Source: Catonia carolina
Taxonomy: Eukaryota > Arthropoda > Insecta > Hemiptera > Achilidae
Direction: 5' to 3'
DNA length: 64,000 nt
Assembly: GCA_035578175.1 (NCBI GenBank)
Contig: JAQMRL010000002.1
Span: 138,064,171-138,128,170 of the forward strand
The translations under genes were made by a program, and so were the position numbers. Shown piece by piece: positions 12,110 to 22,839 of this stretch. Under the pieces are notes generated by a model, which saw nothing but the letters and a program-made list of their open reading frames with translations, was not told where the DNA came from and did no database searches. The number at the start of each line of letters is the position of its first letter. Position 1 is the stretch's first letter.

Positions 12110-13200
12110 ACATACTGAACTGAAAATAAAAATAGAACTATAATACGTTAGTAACTTACAGTTTATATACATATATACTACCGTTTTAATGCGCTCATGT
12201 GCTTGTGTGAATGAGGTAATCGTACAAGTTACATGTGAAAAATGAGATCTGAGAACAGTGGCTAACTTTTTCAATCTTCAAGCTCACAATAATAAATAAA
12301 TAAATAATAATAATTTATTTATTCCCATAATATTACACATTGCATAAAAAATAAATTACGATAATACAAATTTTCTTAAAGTAAACTACTATCCTATTAC
12401 GCTAGAGTTGGTGGAAATTATCCCATCCAACTATGGACAAAACCATGTACTAGGATGGGTTGGAAACTTTTAAATAAATATCAAAAACCTAAAGTATTAA
12501 CTATTAGGATTAGCATTCAAAATCTACTATACTTACTTACTACACTAACTTAACTAACTAACTTAACCAATACTTTGCCATTTACTAAGATTTCGATTGT
12601 ATCAATTATGATATATTAGATTTTAATAAAACTTACACTATTACATTAGAATAATTAAACTTACACTATTTTTAATTTAAAAAAAACATAATTTAATACA
12701 ACCTAAAATTGATTATTACATTTGAAAACAAAAAATAAAAAAGCAATGATACGACGAATAGTGTAGTGTTTTGTAATTACCTTTTAATGTGAATTTAGTA
12801 AAAATTAAAACTGATAATAAATAAAATAGAAAGAGAAACAAAGAATTAACTGGACAATTTTGGATAATACATAAATGGAAAAATCTTTTGCTCTAAAATG
12901 TGTTTTACATAGATTGGATTTAAGTAGAAAAAGAAAAAAGTAAAATCTTACAACTGGATAAATTTGGAATCAGTGATAAATCGATGACGAATGAAATTGG
13001 TCAGGTTGCAGTCAATGATTGTGGTAATAATAACGGCAATAATAGTACGGTTGTAATAATTTATGTGGTATTTGAGTGAAGATGACAGATTACAATTAGA
13101 ATCAGAAATTAATTAATCACCTCAACCCTCTGCCTTCATCCCTCAGCCATGATTGGTACCGTGCACTGGATGCAGGAGATGTAACCTGTAGAGCGTTTAG
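12110..13200. other. AT-rich, no gene recognised
   Basis: Contains TAAA and AAT simple-sequence patches (12,290-12,330) and an imperfect inverted repeat around CCCATCC/GGATGGG (12,420-12,470). It may be a decayed element 3' end; not assignable. Confidence 0.45.
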
Positions 13201-13202
13201 TT

Positions 13203-13640
13203 TGTAACACTAATGTAGTCTACTATGATGAGAGCGCAATCTATCGGCAACCGCTAACAACTAATTGATTATTAAAACACCCAGCCGTTGTTATCTGTTC
13301 TATTCAGATGAGACCTTAGGATAAGATATAAATAGGTAGACGGAACACTTCTTAGTATTAATAAGTCATTCTCGTCTCAAACATCCTTGAAAATTAATGA
13401 ATACTGTTTACATCTTTAACAAAAGTACTATACTCAAAACTTTATCTTTAATCCTACTCTTTACAGGAACTCCTTGGTTCCTGTTAAATCGTTACATTCT
13501 AGTATTAGAAACATGAGTTAAACAATGTTTTGTTATGCGGTGCGCGTGGGTATAGTGTGTGTTTCGGCAATAAAGCAGCTGGCTACAGTGACCTTGAAGC
13601 TCATTTTCGTGTATCGTAGATTATAGTTAACGGCGCCAGG
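13203..13640 (+). mobile_element. Possible LTR with primer-binding-like site
   Basis: TGTAAC at 13,203 and GTTAAC at 13,626-13,631 could be LTR ends. Between them are a TATA-like GATATAAATAGG near 13,327 and AATAAA near 13,570. The sequence after the putative end, CGGCGCCAGG, resembles a retrotransposon primer-binding site. No second copy or TSD was found, so this could be coincidence. Confidence 0.25.
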
Positions 13641-13689
13641 CCTAAAACATTTTTCAGATTACGAGACTTTTCAGAAGTGTGAAAAAACA

Positions 13690-13962
13690 CATTCTGAAAA
13701 CACCTAAAGTGAAGAGGTTGAACTTGAACGAAAAGATAAAGGATTATCGTTAAAGTTGGAGAGAGCACATGGCAAGGATGTTAGATCACAGGATACCTTA
13801 GCAGGCGCATTGGTATGCTACACACGGTAAAAGGGATGTCGGTAGTCCTAGGAGAAGATGGAGATAGATGATATAGTATGAGAGTTCGGAACAGGCTGCG
13901 GCCTAGTCCTTGGTTGGAAGAAGAAGAAGAAGAAGAAGAAGAAGAAGAAGAAGAAGAAGAAA
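13690..13962 (+). pseudogene. RTE-like LINE 3' relic with (GAA)n tail
   Basis: Translation with stops gives LNLNEKIKDYR-SWREHMARM, then a GSPRRRWR basic block and SSEQAAA, the usual end of RTE-type ORFs. It is followed by about 15 GAA units (13,917-13,961). The same order (basic block, SEQA, GAA tail) occurs in the intact 3' fragment at 19.5 kb, so the GAA run is probably the element's own tail. Confidence 0.75.
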
Positions 13963-14270
13963 AATGAAGAACAAGTGGGGAAATAGTTTAAATGAGGTAA
14001 GCGGGGACATCTAAGAGCATGGTGTCCGTCGACGGAAAACAGAAGTAAGACCATTTCAGGTATCATTTCAGTACCCCCTCACCTGAGGGGTGTATCGGGA
14101 AGTCAATTAATTCCCGCAAGTCTGCCAATAATGTCCATTTTGTAAAGTGGTTAGGATAACGTGGTAGGAAAGAAAACAGGAGAAACGTATATCCTCCGTC
14201 GATAGATTATCTTAAAATATTAATGCACTTTTAAGCTGTACTATTAAATATTAGTTATTTGTTTTTAACT

Positions 14271-14568
14271 CACCGGGTTGGTTTAGATGTAAAGTCTCGA
14301 CTCAGCCGTTTAACAGCTGATTTTCGGAGACGAAGTTTCCTGATTCAAATCCTAGTAAAGGTAGTTAGTTTTATACGGATTTGAATACTATTCAGTAGTT
14401 ATCGGTGTACTTTGATGGTTGGGGTTCAATTAACACTCCCAGAAATGATCGGCCTGAGTCTGTATAAGACTGCACCTTATTTACACATCATCCTCATCTC
14501 ATTGGGTTATAGGGTTGTTTATTGTTCTGCATTGATTGTAACGTACACATATTAGGAATAAAAAAATA
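14271..14568 (+). mobile_element. SINE A copy, diverged
   Basis: Begins CTCACCGGGTTGGTTTAGAT, retains the B-box region and the GGTTGGGGTTCAATTAAC block, and ends with an A-rich tail. It lacks about 25 bp compared with other copies. No clear TSD was seen. Confidence 0.85.
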
Positions 14569-14848
14569 CCTAGTTAAATAAATATAGTTATTAATATTTT
14601 AAGAAAGCATAACTTCTATCAAACAGCTTTAAATTTTTAGAAAAATGTCAAAAAACGTTTAACTTCAAAGTTTTCAAAAAAATTGAAAGTAGCTTAATTG
14701 ATATACATAAAAAGATGCATGAGAGAACAATGAAATAAAAAAGAGGACTAAAGAGAAAACAGTATGTAGATATTTACCTTAGCTTTTGAAAATTCTTTAC
14801 TTGTAAAATAACAAATTAGCATTGTAAAAATAGGGATGTGCGAACCCC

Positions 14849-14883
14849 GTAAGAGGACTTGTACCTTGCATAAGTCCTCTTAC
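14849..14883. other. Perfect 12-bp hairpin
   Basis: GTAAGAGGACTT and its exact reverse complement AAGTCCTCTTAC are separated by 11 nt. Nothing here shows transcription; it may be a relic of a short inverted-repeat element. Confidence 0.6.
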
Positions 14884-15359
14884 ATTATACCTTACGATGT
14901 TAATTATTTTGGTACACACATCTCTGTAACTATTTGAGTATGAATCTTTTTTACATCAAAACTTCACATTTGTTTCTAATTTTTAACATAAACTAATAAT
15001 ATGTTTTTTACTGTATTTATTTCTTAATAAAGCCAAGCTAAAGATATAACGTTAAATTTTATGAACTCCAATTTTATTTAATACTTTAAAAATGGTATGT
15101 TAAAACTTTATTCTATAATAATGGATTGTACTTGAAAAAGGTAAATGAGATATGCACTTGAAGTTAAAAATATAGTTTCTTTGGAAAATGAGTGTTAAAT
15201 TTTAAATGGAAAAACAGATCAACGGTTTTGTTCAAAAGAACAAAAAGTCACAACATTGAACGATAAAATATCAACTGTAGAAACATAGAATCACATTGAC
15301 CAAAACGTATGAAAGAACAAAATTTTTTTATCCCTTATATGTCCCCCAAACGATAATAA

Positions 15360-16110
15360 AGGGTGATTCAAAAAGAGCGCCGGTTTTTAAACGGCTGGTA
15401 AATTTTTGTTTATCGGTTGGCAACATTGTTTGACCTCATTTCTATTTTGGAGAACATTCCGATTGACGATTCAGTTGTAGTTTCTCTTGTATGCACAGCG
15501 AGTGACAGTTTGGTGCGGCTTTTGGACGGGCGGTGTCATCGGCCCTTACTTTTTTGAAGATCAAGAAGGACAAGCCGTAACAGTAAATGGAGACCGATAC
15601 CGTACGATGATTAGGGAGTTTTTGTGGCGTCATTTGGATGGAATGGACATTGACGAGTTGTGGTTTCAGCAGGATGGTGCCACCTGTCACGCTGCACGAG
15701 AAACAATGTTGTTGCTCCGTGAACGGTTCCAGGATCGCATCATTTCTCGTAATTCCGACCATCAATGGCTACCAAGGTCGTGTGACTTGACGCCTTGTGA
15801 CTTTCCTCTTTGGGGTCATCTGAAGTCATTGGTGTATGCCAATAAACCCCGAAACATCAATGACTTGAAGGAGGAAATTCGACGGGTTATCGGGCAAATG
15901 GAAGTCGAAACTTGTCGTGCAGTAATATCCAATTTCATGGACAGAGTTGATGCGTGCCAGCGCAGTAGAGGAGGACATATGCATGACATCATTTTTCATA
16001 CATAAAATCGGAAGGAAAGATGAACTTGTTGATGTATTTATTTTCAGTTTTCAATAAAATAAATCTCTTAATTTGAGATATCAAAACCGGCGCTCTTTTT
16101 GAATCACCCT
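15360..16110 (+). mobile_element. Internally deleted DD41D mariner-type element
   Basis: Bounded by nearly identical terminal inverted repeats of about 28 bp: AGGGTGATTCAAAAAGAGCG on the left, its complement on the right (16,083-16,110). The body is only 751 bp, about half the usual size of an autonomous Tc1/mariner element, because the N-terminal part of the transposase gene is missing. The expected TA target duplication is not clean. The well-kept ends and ORF suggest a relatively young non-autonomous copy. Confidence 0.9.
15487..16005 (+). pseudogene. Mariner-type transposase, C-terminal half
   Basis: A 172-residue open frame encodes the C-terminal catalytic part of a Tc1/mariner transposase. 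It runs from QRVTVWCGF through WFQQDGATCH (second catalytic Asp) to RSCDLTPCDFPLWG (third Asp). The spacing between the two Asp residues is 41, so the signature is DD41D, not the mariner DD34D. The DNA-binding helix-turn-helix domains and the first catalytic Asp are absent, so it cannot be an active enzyme. The lack of stops suggests recent origin. The first ATG here lies at the deletion junction and is probably not the native start. Confidence 0.9.
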
Positions 16111-16839
16111 ATATATTAAAATTAAGACTTTTTTTTATTGTCTGCCAGATTTGTATCCCGTACGTCCAATGAAAAATTGTATCAGTTTTTTCATAAATTT
16201 CTAAATTTTGTTAATGTAAATTATTTGTATTCTTTATTTTAACAGGCCCAATCAATTTTAATGAAAACTGTCAATCTTAAAATTATCAAAAGGGATAATA
16301 ATATTAAAAAAAAAGTTATTTTCATATTTGTTTATAAAGAAATTGGCTAGAATTTTAATAGTACAATATTGCACAGTATTAAAATAAGGATTTAAAGTCC
16401 AAAAAGGTGTAATGTACAGGACAAAATCTATTGATATTCTATTCAGCTGTTTCCGATTATAGTTGAACTTATAGTAGAGTAATAATAACACTAGTTGGCC
16501 TATAATAAAGGAAAATAGTTCAATAGCAGTGGGCTACGATTAAAATTTAATTCTAAAAATAATTTATGAGTAGGCAGAGTTCAGTAAAAATAGACTTCCT
16601 TGAAAATACTACGATTCTAAAAGTATTCACATAATATACGCACATTTTATAGTTACTTTCCAAGGCAACAAAAGTTGAAATATTCATTTTCCTATGTTCA
16701 AAATTGAGTTTTTAAAAAAATTATTCTCTTGAAGCAACAAGTCGCCTTTATTGATTATAATTTTAAATATTATATTTTTTAATATACGTCATCTGAAGAG
16801 CTCTATCACTTAGCTGCTTATTTTACAAACAAAAAATTT

Positions 16840-17360
16840 AATCACAGTCTGATAACTATCAATGGCAATCCAGTACCTTTTGCCGACACAGCAAAGTATC
16901 TTGGGATGACCCTGGATGCAAAGCCGAGTTGGAAGGAGCACGTTAAAAAGAAAAAGAAAGAATTTTAAATTAAGTACAGAAAGATGTATTGGCTGCTCGG
17001 TAGGACCTCTGAACTGTCAACTTTCAATAAATTGCTTCTATACAAGCAAGTGCTAAAACCGGTATGGTCCGGCTTCCAGATCTATGGCTGCACAAAAGCA
17101 AGCAACATAAATGTTACCCAAAGGTTCCAGAACAGAGTGCTCAAAAATATTGTAAACGCTCCATGGTATGCCCGCAACAGCAACATCCATCATGACTTAC
17201 AAGTTAAGACAGTAGCGGAAGAAGTGTGTAAATGTACCAAGAAACACGAAGATCGTCTTCACGACCACGTCAATGTTGAAGCGCTTCAATTGTTGGATAG
17301 TAGTGTAATAGTGTGATAGTTAGGCGACTGAAAAGAACTAAGCCTGTAGATTTAGTTTCT
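16840..17360 (+). pseudogene. Jockey-like LINE reverse transcriptase C-terminus
   Basis: The translation contains AKYLGMTLDA-WKEHVKKK, then WLLGRTSELSTFNKLLLYKQ, VLKPVW, RFQNRVLKNIVNAPWY, and a HHDLQVKTVAEEV tail. This order (YLG, WK-H, LLYK-VLKP-W, RFQ-NAPWY) is that of the thumb and C-terminal region of Jockey-clade reverse transcriptases. A stop near 16,967 and a frameshift near 17,310 break it. Endonuclease and palm domains are missing through 5' truncation. Confidence 0.88.
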
Positions 17361-17463
17361 TAAAAAAATATTATTATAAGTGTAATAGTTATGCGACTGA
17401 AAAGAACTAAGCCTATAGATTTAGTTTGTTAAAAAAATATTATTAATAGTGTAATAGTTAGGG
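17311..17463 (+). repeat. 69-bp tandem duplication at LINE 3' end
   Basis: Units at 17,311-17,379 and 17,380-17,448 start GTG-AATAGTTA and contain GCGACTGAAAAGAACTAAGC. A partial third copy starts at 17,449. The unit covers the last codons of the reverse transcriptase (RRLKRTKPVDLVS) plus the stop and proximal 3' untranslated sequence. Confidence 0.88.
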
Positions 17464-17879
17464 ATAATAGTGTGTTAAGATGAGACTAATAAAAGTACTG
17501 TTTAACTATAAATAAGAGTAAAATACTTTTAAGTCATTTATATAATATAAATTACTAATACTAATGGTTAGGCTACTTTTAAGTTATAGTTATACGTATA
17601 TTTACCTAAGTTCGTAGATTAAAAATAGGTTTAAGTTAGAGATTTAAGAAATTAATATTTCTAGTGTTTATAGAACACTGAATGTGATATTAGAAAATAA
17701 GTGCTAGCACCAGTGGGCGACTGCATAATTATATACATGGAGGGGGGAATATTATCGTTAAAGAAAAACTGTTCGTTAGTTTTAAATTACTAGTTGCAGT
17801 AAATCTATAATAAAAAAAACTTAGCTGCTTAAAAAATAACAAACTGAATTGTTGATTCTCACAGGTTCCTTACAATACT

Positions 17880-18107
17880 TAATGTGCTGAGATCCTTTGA
17901 TTTGAATACTAGCCAGTAGTTACCGATATACTTTGATGGTTGGAGTTCAATCGACTATACTCTGTCAGGAATGGTTGGCCTGGGTCTGTACAAGACTGCA
18001 CGTCATTACATGTCATACACAACATCTTCATCTCATTGGGTCATGGGGTTGCTTATTGTTCTGAATTGAACAGATTATAACGAACACACTTTAGGGATAA
18101 ATAAATA
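17880..18107 (+). mobile_element. SINE A copy, 5' truncated
   Basis: Starts within the element at GATTTGAATACTAGCCAGTA and lacks the tRNA-like head and both Pol III boxes. It keeps the body and the 3' end, GATTATAACGAACACACTTT, and A-rich tail. Confidence 0.85.
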
Positions 18108-18109
18108 GT

Positions 18110-18880
18110 AATTAATTACAAAATCACTTAATCTTTCTTTAAAACGTGTTTTATAAGTACGTAAAAAACGGGTTAAAAAAATTAGAGACCAGTTCAGATT
18201 ATCCAAAATTTCGGGGTAGCGGGGATGTTGTGTAGTATATTTTTTTTGGCTGAGTGGGAAGTTCAGATTAGATTCTTAGTTAAGATATTAAAAATTGGCA
18301 AAATAATCTTCCTCAACACAATCGTTAACAGTTTTAGATGTGACTTAAAAGTTAAGGAAGATTCGTATATCTTTTCATACAAATCTTTTCCTTTCTCTGG
18401 GTGCAATTAGGTGCAGCTGTTTGCACTCAAGTCCTTTCATTAGTGTTGAATGACGAAAAACAACGAGTGGAAAACCGTTGAAGATTTTTCCTTTATATAT
18501 AATGATAAAATGACGTTGTGGAATGCTTTAGTAAACAATTATTTTTCTGCATGACTGCGTAGAAGAGAAATACTCTACGTAGAGTACTGGAACAGTAGTT
18601 TTCTTACACAATGAAGTACTTACATAGTAAAACATTCCACTAGTTAAATGTATAAAAGTAGTTTAGTGCTCATACTATTTTAATGGGTTTAATACAACTC
18701 GACTATATTAAATATTTTATTAATTTACTAGCGCAAATCGCCCACGTGAAAATATATTGAAAACATATAGGGTAAATATAATTAACATCTTTAATAGCTA
18801 CATCGATATAGATACTGCAAAATGAATTGAAAGAAACTGTCTTTGTTCTATTTTCATTTTTATTGTAGTAAAAAAACTGC
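18110..18880. other. No gene recognised
   Basis: AT-rich interval. A 61-residue ORF at 18,225 has no recognisable features. Confidence 0.5.
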
Positions 18881-18895
18881 ATTTTAAACGGAAGA

Positions 18896-19227
18896 CCCAC
18901 CGGTTTGGTCTAGAGGTAAAGTCGTCGCTGCTAGTCAGCTGTTTAACAGCTGATTTTCGGAGACGAAGGTTCCTGGTTCAAATCCTAGTAATGGTAGTTA
19001 CTTTTATATGAATTTGAATACTAGGCAGTGGTTACCAGTGTACTTCGATGGTTGGGATTTAATTAACCATACTCTTTCAAGAATGGTCGGCTTGGGTCTG
19101 TTCAAGACTACACCTCATTTACACGCCATACACATCATACTAAACTCATTAGGTCATGGGATTGCTTATTATTCTGAATTGAACAGATTGAAACTTACAC
19201 ATGTTAGAGATAAATAAGAAATTGATA
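18896..19227 (+). mobile_element. SINE A copy with perfect TSD
   Basis: Full-length copy from CCCACCGGTTTGGTCTAGAG to the A-rich tail. AAACGGAAGA at 18,886-18,895 is repeated exactly at 19,228-19,237, a 10-bp TSD. This is one of the least damaged copies and useful for defining the family. Confidence 0.95.
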
Positions 19228-19327
19228 AAACGGAAGAATCGATTTCCTCAAGGATCATGAATAAATTATTATTCATATTAAAAATTGCAAAATGTACCAT
19301 TACGATACAGAGGCGGCCGAAAAATAT

Positions 19328-19445
19328 GCCAACAACATGCTTTGTTCTCAAGCGGTCGCACATCCAAGTACTGACCGCACCCAAGGTAGCCTAACTACAG
19401 TGATCAGACGAGAACTAGTGTATTAAACATGGTGTCGCCGTTGGT
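19328..19445 (-). pseudogene. 5S rRNA-like sequence
   Basis: The minus strand reads from CCAACGGCGACACCATG through AGTTCTCGTCTGATCACTG and GGTGCGGTCAGTACTTGGAT to GACCGCTTGAGAACA and GTTGTTGGC. These match, in order and spacing, the landmarks of eukaryotic 5S rRNA, including the internal Pol III control region. Length (118 nt) fits the usual 120. Several changes at normally fixed positions (GTAGTTAGGCT for a GAAGTTAAGCA-type loop) point to a pseudogene or to the head of a 5S-derived SINE, not a working gene. Confidence 0.75.
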
Positions 19446-19471
19446 AAATTAAGTTTTTATTTCCCAAAATG

Positions 19472-19892
19472 TACTTTAAAAAATGGCTCCAGCAAAAACA
19501 CGAGGGTGAGACTTTATTAAACATTAGCAGCGCCGACCCTACTCGATGGCAGTGAAACTTGGGTGCTAATAAAGCGAGAGGAGAGTAGATTCCATCTGAA
19601 ATTAAATATCTTAAACGTATGTATGGGTGTAGTAGAGAAGATCGTTACAGGAATACCGAGATAAGGAAAGAACTCAACATCTTCTATATAAACGACAAAG
19701 TATCTCAGAACAGAATGCAGTGGTTTGAGCATGTAAACAGAATGCTGGAGCACAGGATATCTAACCAGACACTAGGCTATAAGCCAGAGGGCAGGAGAGA
19801 ACGAGGACGCCCAAGAAAGAGATGGGAAAATTTGAGAGGTTCGGAACAGGCAGAGATGCCTAATCTTTGAAAGGCAGAAGAAGAAGAAGAAG
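19472..19892 (+). mobile_element. 5'-truncated RTE-like LINE with 13-bp TSD
   Basis: ATTTCCCAAAATG is at 19,459-19,471 and again at 19,893-19,905, directly defining the insertion. Inside, translation gives TLAAPTLLDGSETWVL, YLKRMYGCSREDRYR, QWFEHVNRML and the basic GRRERGRPRKRW, then SEQAEMPNL and stop, with one frameshift. The element ends in (GAA)6. This is the clearest proof in the window that the RTE-like family ends in a GAA repeat. Confidence 0.92.
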
Positions 19893-20354
19893 ATTTCCCA
19901 AAATGCAACAGTACTCGGTAGTAAGACATCCACGGGTAATTTTGTAAGTTTTTACAAGATGGCTCTTCTCCATCTTCTACGTAGGGTATTACCGAGTAAA
20001 TTTGGCATGTTTGAAATTGAAAGAAAAGTGATAAAATCCAATTTTTTATTGAAAAAATGAAAGTTTTATTAGAAAAGTAACGCTGCACAGTGACTTACAT
20101 TACTATACATGCAAGAAACAAGAATACAAGACAAAACACGACAAATCTGAAACATTATGCATGTCCTCTTACATAAAACAAATACTAGCTATACACTCTA
20201 GAATACTACTAGAAACTCATCAAAAAAGTCTAAAACTCCCCTGACAGAAGGATCAATAATAATATAATATTTAGTCAAAATTAATAATAGTTTTACACTA
20301 TTTCTTCTTCATTTCAACTGTATTTATTCTGTAATAATAATAGTAGTAGGCCTA

Positions 20355-21218
20355 CAGTAAAACCTCCTCAAAACGACCACGTAGTTATAAGTGGTCGGTT
20401 TGAGAGGTGGTCGTTTTGGAGAAGTGGAGGTCAGGACAATATCCTAATTAAAATAACTTAATTATTATGAAAAGTGTATGATTTACCATAAAAATATTGT
20501 TTACATAAAATTTTAACAAAAATAAATTGTAGTAAAAACATCACTACTTACCAGTCAATACAGCAACTGATGTAACTTTTTTATTAATAGATCGTGCATG
20601 ACAGTAGGCTACTACGCATAATGTAAAACTTGCTTAAAATAATAATTTTATAAACGTGAAATACACAGCTTCTTCCAGCAAATTTAGCAGTCGCGGCACT
20701 TTTTGTTCTCGGGCCATGTTTTTTAAACCACTGAGAACTTCTAAACTTTTTCTTATTGGCATTACAGAAACATCTTCAATTCCTTCTACTTCTTCCTCGC
20801 CCACAAAGTCCCTCTCGTTCGTGCTACTACATTCCACCATACTGTCGTCTTAGCGTTGTTCAGTAGCAGTTATAAACAGATCATTTTCCCACTCGTCATT
20901 TTCGTCTCATGTTGGGATGGCTTTTTCACAGTGATAACTTCAAGATTCGCTTGTTGTTCAAGTTGAACTAAATTTCTCTCTTCATTATGAAAATTGTCTG
21001 CTATTTTTAAGCCTGCCTTTAATTTCTATTATATTATTAAATTAAAGTGGTCGCTTTTGCTCGTTTTTACCGATTGCGGTCGGATTAGAGAGTGGTCGTT
21101 TAGTGGAGGTAAATTTTTATGGGGAAGAATACCTAGTTAATATTTTGGTTCCCGAAAAACCTGGTCGGTTACAGATTTGGTCGCTTAGAAGAGGTGGTCG
21201 TTTGTGGAGGTTTTACTG
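20355..21218. mobile_element. pogo/Tigger-like DNA transposon relic
   Basis: Ends are CAGTAAAACCTCCTCAAAAC on the left and its near complement on the right (GTTTGTGGAGGTTTTACTG), flanked by TA at 20,353-20,354 and 21,219-21,220. CAGT-type ends with GTGGTCG subterminal repeats are characteristic of the pogo/Tigger group. The 864-bp length means most of the transposase gene is gone. Confidence 0.85.
20634..21045 (-). pseudogene. Probable pogo-type transposase C-terminal remnant
   Basis: Minus-strand translation across a frame change gives a KAG-like block then an acidic, Glu-rich stretch and MPIRKSLEVLSGLKNMAREQ. This resembles the C-terminal, post-catalytic region of pogo-group transposases, which is poorly conserved. 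The DDE catalytic core and DNA-binding domain are not visible. Assignment rests mainly on the surrounding TIRs. Confidence 0.4.
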
Positions 21219-21559
21219 TAGTAATAATTTTATGAATTTTATTGAATAATGTTTATTAAAAATGTTAATTGTAGCAGATTTTCTATTTTCTAGCCAATAG
21301 TTTGTTTTTGTGAAGACTAGTATATTGTGTAACTGCATGTGATAGTTTTAGCTAGAAAATCAATATAAAAAGAATTAAATGATTGTATATCAGTTACTCC
21401 GACACATAGTGTGCTATAGTTGAGTATCGTTCTATAGTCAAGTAATTATTATTTATTTGTATGTAGCTAGTTATATATTCTTGTAAATATATTTGTAAAT
21501 TGATTTTTATTCGTAAAATTTGCTGGTCAATGCCATTATTTTACCAGGTAAATATTAAT

Positions 21560-21710
21560 TATTATTATCTTGTCTCACTGCAGCAAAACTAAAGGGAGAC
21601 ATAAACACTATCCTCCGATGGATTGAAGATAATGGCATGAATATAAAGGAAAAACCTAAGTTATATAATACTCTAGGAAAATATTGGCTGTTAAATTTAA
21701 GTACTTGTTA
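21560..21710 (+). pseudogene. Possible LINE reverse transcriptase scrap
   Basis: One frame reads TAAKLKGDINTILRWIEDNG, similar in shape to the segment after the FADD box in Jockey/R1 reverse transcriptases. It is too short to assign with confidence. Confidence 0.3.
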
Positions 21711-21719
21711 AGACTGTCT

Positions 21720-22500
21720 TCAGAGAGTGTATGCTACTGTTCAGAGTCAGAACAAATTTGGGATTCATAAAATGAATAAGTCGGACATTTAATGGAATGT
21801 ATTGGCGTTTCTGTGAACTGCCGAAATAGTCTCGCTCCTGCTTTAACTCCAGCTGACCCACGTCAGGAAATGTAAAACAAAAAGAACTATTTTTGTTTCC
21901 ATAGAAACATAAAATATCAGTAAAAAAATGAAAACAAACTATGCAAACATAAAAATTTACATGCAAGATAAACTCGAAATTAAACTAAGCAAGATAGATT
22001 TGAAAGAAAAATCTGAAATCATTATATCCCATTTCTAAATGAAATTTAAAATAAAAATTATCTAAACGTACACAATCTGTTAAAATTAGAAAACAAATAT
22101 TACATTTCTTGTTCCTTTAAAGTGATATGAAACCCATAGGCCTAATGTATTACAGAAGTAAAATGAATGAAAATTCATTCATTGAATGAATTTATGTTAT
22201 TCATTATTATGTTATCTATAACATAAAATTTGTTCAAACAACAAAATTCAGCTACTCTGAAAAGATTTAGTGGGAACAACCATACGAAATCGCCGCCAAC
22301 AGAATGTTTAGGATAATTTAAAATGAATGTACATTTCATTTTGTTATATTGATTGGTAGTTTGGAGTTCCGAAAGAATTACCAGCAACGCATTCATAAAA
22401 ATTCCTGTAAGTTATTTACCTTTTTCACAAGTAAAGGTTACTTGTGTATAACTAATTTTGAAACACTCAGTATCTGAAGGTTGCTCATCGTGATGGTCTT
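21720..22500. other. No gene recognised
   Basis: AT-rich. The 89- and 73-residue minus-strand ORFs have no recognisable motif. Confidence 0.5.
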
Positions 22501-22509
22501 AATTATGCA

Positions 22510-22828
22510 ATCTTTTTTTATCACTAATGTGTGTAGCCTACGTCACAATCTGTTCAATTCAGAACAATAAGCAACCCCATGACCTAATGAGATGAGGATG
22601 ATGTGTATAACGTGATGAGTTTTGTACAGATCCAGGCCGACCATTCGTGAAAGATTACGGTTAATTAAACCTCGACCATCAAAATACACCGGTAACCACT
22701 TCCTAGTATTCAAATCCGTATAAAAGTAACTTTACTAGGATTTGAACCAGGAACCTTCGTCTCCTAAAATCAGTTGTTAAACAGCTGAATCATGGCGATG
22801 ATTTTACCACTAGACCAACCCGGTGGGA
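22510..22828 (-). mobile_element. SINE A copy with TSD
   Basis: Complete copy on the minus strand, CCCACCGGGTTGGTCTAGTG to tail. AATTATGCA at 22,501-22,509 is repeated at 22,829-22,837 (9-bp TSD). A small deletion removes part of the 3' half. Confidence 0.92.
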
Positions 22829-22839
22829 AATTATGCAGT

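Noticed and set aside
15442..15765. 107-residue minus-strand ORF
   Set aside because: Shadow of the DD41D transposase frame on the other strand.
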